Assembly: GCA_029931535.1 (NCBI GenBank)
Contig: JAQPZY010001190.1
Coordinates: forward strand, 951,001 to 1,015,000
Direction of reading: 5' to 3'
DNA length: 64,000 bases
From: Margaritifera margaritifera
Taxonomy: Eukaryota; Mollusca; Bivalvia; Unionida; Margaritiferidae
Shown in pieces: positions 56,001 to 62,000 of the stretch. The notes beneath the pieces were generated by a model, which saw nothing but the letters and a program-made list of their open reading frames with translations, was not told the DNA's origin and made no database searches. Each line of letters opens with the position of its first letter. Positions within the stretch are counted from its first letter, which is position 1. Made by a program: the position numbers and the translations under genes.

Positions 56001-59000
56001 GATCAGGATGAAATTGAGTTTGGGGCTTTACATTTTTGAAGACCTAGGTCAGGTTTGATTTTCATCATTTTCCAGGAAAGTTTAATGGAGTTATGGTCCC
56101 TGTTTGATTTACTTTGCCGTCAGTTTCCACTCAAGAACTTTTGAAGAACTTCATAGATTGAAACCAAATTGACAGTATGGTTATCAAAATTTTAAAAAAA
56201 TGCCCCTTCCATATCTATGAGGCTTTATATTAAGAACACCTAGGTTAAATAACTTTGATTTTTAATGTTTTCTGTCAAAATTTTATGGAGTTATGACCCC
56301 AGTTTGACTTGGAACTTTGCCTTTTAATTACTTCATATTGTCGGGGGCATCTGTGGCATATGGACACATTTCTGGTTTAATGGCTATGGTTGTTAAAAAT
56401 AAATGAGCATAGAATTTACTGCAATTCTCCAATTATAGGCCCATGCTTTATGATAAGTTCATACTCAACTTGTGCAAAATTTGGGCACTCTTACAGTATT
56501 TCTGCCATGATAGAATCAGGGGGCCAGCCAAATAAATTTGAAAAAAAACTAGGGGTGGACATATTATCAGAGATATCCATGATAAATGTTTGTTAAAATG
56601 TGATAAAAAAGGGGGTGGAGTGGACTTATTATTGCATAAATATGGTACTTAACAAAAACTTTGTCCAATGATTAGCACCTCCCCATTCCCCACCCCCACA
56701 TACACTTTTAACAAAATTTACAAGGTGTACTCCCTGGGTTCATCATGGGAGAAATACTGTGTCTCCCTTTCAGAGTAAAGATAAGTACACATACAATTTT
56801 TCAACCATAAATTAGTGTGGTTTTCTGCAAATGAATTGTTGGCCATGCAGACATTATCACTTCAGCCATGTACTGTCTTTTTTTTTTCATGTGCTGTTTT
56901 TCTATATATACTCTTTTGTATGGAAATATAGAGGTGCAATAATAATATTCAAGATAAAAATATTTTTAAAATTATTCTCAGCAGAAAAATGTTTTTATCC
57001 ATTTTTATTGCAGCCTGGATGCCACAAAAAGTGCAATACTTCCAGAACTTGTTGAATTGACTAACGATGAAGAAAGTTATGTCCGTATTGCAGGAATAGA
57101 AACAGTTGTAAATATACTCTCTTTAGTAGACGAGGGTAAGTTCTTGTTATTTCTGGTAAAGTATGGTAAAACTTTAGCAACTCAAACATCAATCACTTAA
57201 ATACTTGACATCACTTGAAAGACTCAGTCTGTCCTGTTGTCAAGCATTTTCTTGTATCCAACCTTGAAAAAACCAAAACTCTAACAACAGATTTGGGCCT
57301 GAAGCATTTCAAGTTTTTAAAGTCCTGTTGTATTGTGATATCAACCTTTTTTGCAATTTCTGTAAATTCAGAATTGTAATGACCAGAGTTTTGGAGATAA
57401 ATTAGCAAATTAGAGGTAACCATGCTGCTAACTAGAATAGCAAATTAGAGGTAACCATGATGCTAACTAGAATAGCAATTTCTGTAAAACCAAAGATTTT
57501 CTTTTGAGTATTTAGCAACTTTATTGCAAAGTGATTTTTGGTGTATAGTAAAAATTTCATGAAAATTGGTTGAAAGACAGTGAAGTTATAAATGTTGTGA
57601 ATTTGTACATGTTACATAGAGCATTCCCATGCTACTGGGAAATCTGGAAAAAGTAGGGAGAAAGAATAGGTTCGTTCCCAACCAGGAAAAGTCCTTTAAT
57701 TTTGTAAATATTGACTAAAGTCAGGGATAAATGGGGAATTTTCAGCCACCACTTGATCGTACAAAAATATGTAATGAACTGATTATGAGTTAAATTTATT
57801 GAGTTCTTACCAGAATTTTCAGAGATTGCAGAACTCTTCAGTCACTTGAGGTACAATTGCTGTATGGATGAATTGGGTGCTTGCCCTAGACATATTTGTA
57901 TATTCAATCCAAGCACTCAGGTGATCAGACTGGTTAAGTAGAATGGTTATACAGTAGTCAGCTCCATATCAGTATCTTTTGTTGTGTAGAAGGTATTAAG
58001 ACCAGTCTAACATCATGTTATGCCAACATGCAAGAAAGTTGTCTGTGATATTTGATTTCAATAAGTTTAAGACGAAAATATTAAAGTTATCTTCCCCAGT
58101 TCCCCTATTGATATCCAAAGTTAACAAAAATCTATTGTGATAAATCTTTGCATATTATTTGGTAGTTTGCTCTAGAAACTCTATCATCATTATTGTTAAA
58201 TATTATTGTACATAGTAACCTTCGACACCATTCCTACCCCAACTTGCCTCTGTGGTGAATTTTACTATCACACCATGCTAAATATGTAGAAATCTACTGT
58301 ATCCTGCTACAATTTTCAATCCAGAATCGCATGCTCTGGGCATACTTGACAGTGATTGCATTAAATATACAGTCCATAGCTGGATTACGTTGAAAGTAGA
58401 TGTTTGGGCACCAACCAGTTCTAAGTGGATTATTTTTTAAAACATTTTAGTCCTTCTTGTCATACAATGGTATATAATTTGTATTGACTTTTTATCAAAA
58501 TTTAAAACAAAACTTTTCGAAAAACTTTCTTCATAATAATGTGCAGTTTAGCAGAGTATAGTTAATATTTTTTTCTGTAAATTTAAATTAATTACATGCA
58601 AATTTTATATGAATTTCAGTAGTTATATTTGTTGCTAGTGATATATCCTGTGGTGTAGTACATGGTCATATGTCTAATTCAGATATTATGGGAGAGTCTG
58701 AAGAAAGAAACAACTGTATTTTTACAAATGCACATTTTCGAAGCCAATTTATTGTTGATTCCATTCAGTAAGGGTCATACGTGAACCTTACAAAAATCTA
58801 TTTCATGCAGGAGAAAACCTAGGAAAGACCTGGACAGTTTTGTTCCAAAAAGTGTGGGAAGCCTGTACATAGTAGAATTGGCCAAGGTGACAGTCACTTT
58901 ATGGTTTGTCAAACTTAGCATCCCAGATATTATTACATAATAAATCAAACAGAGCATGGCTTGAGAGTGAGCGGCAGTCTATTGCAATGCTGAATAAACA

Positions 59001-62000
59001 TTAAAGCTTAACTGACAGCTGGTGGTAGGTAGGTGGAGCTTGGGGTTTCGTCAGTTTGTGAGCTGCTTTTGGACATTTGTCAGGAGCAGTTTTGGTCAGT
59101 ACTCCCAATACCCTCACAAACTCTTCCGCTACCTTTCATCTTACCATTAAAACTGAAGTTGAATATATCTTCATATTTTGTCTTTTAAGTACATTTTTAA
59201 ATCATTAGATAAGCTGTGGAATTTCAAATATGCTTAAAATCAAACACAATCACTGTTTTTTTTCTAAATTGTGGCCAGAAATTCAGACATCAGCTTCATA
59301 TCACTCAAATGTACATGGGTCAGTTGTCATTGTCATGCTATGCAAGTTTACATGTAATGTAGTTGGGCACTGACTTTGGAACAGAACCATTGTTATGTTG
59401 TTGGGGTGGACGGGTTTGCTGTTACAATCAAACTTGCTACTTCCTGCTTTTGTTGTGCATTCAGGCCATAACTATCAGTACCCTTTTTAATCTGCATAGA
59501 GCTTATTTAATTTCTTTCTTTTTCATCTGTCTCTTATAAACAGGCTGAACAATTTGTTGACAGTCTTTCTTTACCCATGAAATCTACTCCGAAACTTGGT
59601 GAGGCAGAGAGCTAGTTCCCTGAGATTACACTGTACCATTTACAGAAGCCCAAAGACAGTTTCACACCACACGAATGTTGCAGTGTACATCTTGGGTGTA
59701 AAATAGGTTATTAATTGTGCATGAGTTGCTGCACAAAAAAATATTTATCAAGTCTGATTATGAGTTTCTTATCAGAACCCCCAAAGTCCAATTTTGGTAT
59801 TTTATAGTCTGTCAAAAATCAGTCCTGTCAGACATGTCTGGCATGTATAAGGATTTCCGAGGCCTGGTCATGACACAATTTTTGAGAGTTGCCTCTTAGT
59901 GATAAGCATAGTTTGACACTATGTTACAGTAAATATTATTAGAATTATTACACACTTATTTATCTCACTAAATTCACACCAAAAACAAAAAGGTTTATGT
60001 TTACAACATTTTCTGGTGTACAGTTCTTTTCATAACTTCAAAATTAGTCTCCATTGCCACTTTTCGAACTAGAGGATTACCTAAATCAAATTCTTTATGT
60101 TTGAAGATTTGGTTTTCTAAAGTATTTTATGATGTTAAATTGTAAAATATCTTTGTTTAAATCAATAATATCCATTCTTCTCCAATGTCATTGAGTTATT
60201 CTTGAGAATATGTTAGCAAGTAATTTACAAATCTTCCTTTTGGTACATTCACCATGAGGAAAGTGGAGGAGAGTGGTATTAGATAGAATCATTATCAAAT
60301 TGTGGACATTTGATTCTTTTTTTTAATAAAAAATTAAGTATAAATATGTAAATGGTGGCAATATTTTTATAATTAAGTTTTATGTTTAGTTAAACTTGTT
60401 TTGCAGTCAGTGACTGATTGTATATATGAAGAGTAAGTTTAGGAAAGAAGGAAGATTGAGAAGAATTGATGGATGAATGAATAAATAGCAGTGATGAAAA
60501 TTAAAATACTTTCACATCTGGAAGTTCCTTTATTCTTGGTAGATATGATGGAAGTTTTATATATAGAGTTACAATGAAGCCTTGTTAGTCTAGACTCCAT
60601 TTATCTGAATGTCTGGATATCCTAATGACAAATTCTGGAAACTAATTTCTTTTGCTCAGTGAAAGAACTCTTTAATCAATAACTCTTTAATCCATGTCTT
60701 GTTTATCCATATGAAAAGTGTTGGAAAAGAAGTGTTTGGTTTAATGGGGTTTCACTGTATACTATACAGTGGTCCCACAATGCAAAGTACTTCTGTGTAA
60801 CACAGTCCCTGATATAACACAGTCCCTGATATAACATGGGTATAGGCATGAATACCATTATACTGTTTGAATTATATTTATCAATATACTGTATATACTC
60901 GCGTATAAGCCTATACCAACTGCAAACCATATAGATCAATCAGAATAACAAACAACATAGACCTTGATCTGCTGGTGCATTATGCGATGGCAGATCAGGG
61001 TCTATGTTGTTTGCATTTGTACCCAGATTATAGGCGAGTATATACGGTAATGTACTTAGGTATAAGGTAACCTTGCCTAAATCACGTTACAATGTATGGC
61101 TCACTTAAACAGCTTGTAATGAGAGACTACTGTATTAATGAAGCAGTGTACAGTTTTGTAAGTTGTATGTTTCATATCAAAATGGGACCAACTTAATTTT
61201 GCAATCTCACTGGATTTTTCAGATGTGTGCAAAAATACACTAATACCACTGGTGTGTAAGATATGTCAGGAGGCATTGCAAGCAGACAACAATGTCATGT
61301 TGCCAGTGGTTGCTATGCAGTTGGGAAAATTATGTCATGGGTTTTCAAGTAAGTTATATATATATATAGATCAACATATCAGGTCTAATCACAGAGATTT
61401 TGTTGTGGATAATTAAAAATCGAATAGAAATGAGTTGGCATGAAGACTATGTAACCCTGTCCATGCCTCTGAGTTTTTTAGTGTGCATATACATACTAAT
61501 ATTAGTCACATATACTGAAATGTGCAGAATGTTGTGACCATCCTAAACTCACCTGGAGTCATATTATGGATAGGGTCATGGGTCCCATGAAATTCATCCT
61601 GTTTAGTTCTATCCTTGCTTCTTAATTTATTTCCCTCAGTTTTACCTGGCTGATGAGAATTTCTGTCGTGTACCACAAACACATGACATTATCCACAAAA
61701 ACTGTTTTCTCAAAAGACAGTATATAGTAACAATTAATGTCTAATGCTTACAGTTTGTGGCCGTAAGTAAGTTTCTACTTTAATCTAATCCCATGGACTT
61801 CCATACTGATTGACACTTTTTGGAAATGTTGCATACTTTCTTAAACATGTTAGAAGCAAGTGAATTATACTTAAAAATGTTTGGGATATCTACTAGTGTA
61901 TCCACAGTGCTTCTCTTGATGTGAACTTTAAAAAAGGAACTAATTTATGACCAAGTATAATAACTACAAATAATGGAAATCAGAAACCTTACAATGTGTA

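Larger units (their letters stand above)
52648..57013 (+). other. PPP4R4 intron (4.4 kb)
   Basis: It lies between exons 5 and 6. It holds bivalve-type tandem repeat (52960-53100, 54600-55560), a two-copy segment around 53690-53815, two further diverged repeats at 55920-56390, and a CCGTATTTATTC-type MITE at 56494-56645. 53180-53680 and 53830-54590 show nothing assignable. Confidence 0.85.
57136..61222 (+). other. PPP4R4 intron (4.1 kb)
   Basis: It lies between exons 6 and 7. There is a 37-bp tandem duplication at 57405-57475 and a cluster of nested MITEs at 60572-61132. 57480-60560 shows nothing assignable. Confidence 0.85.
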
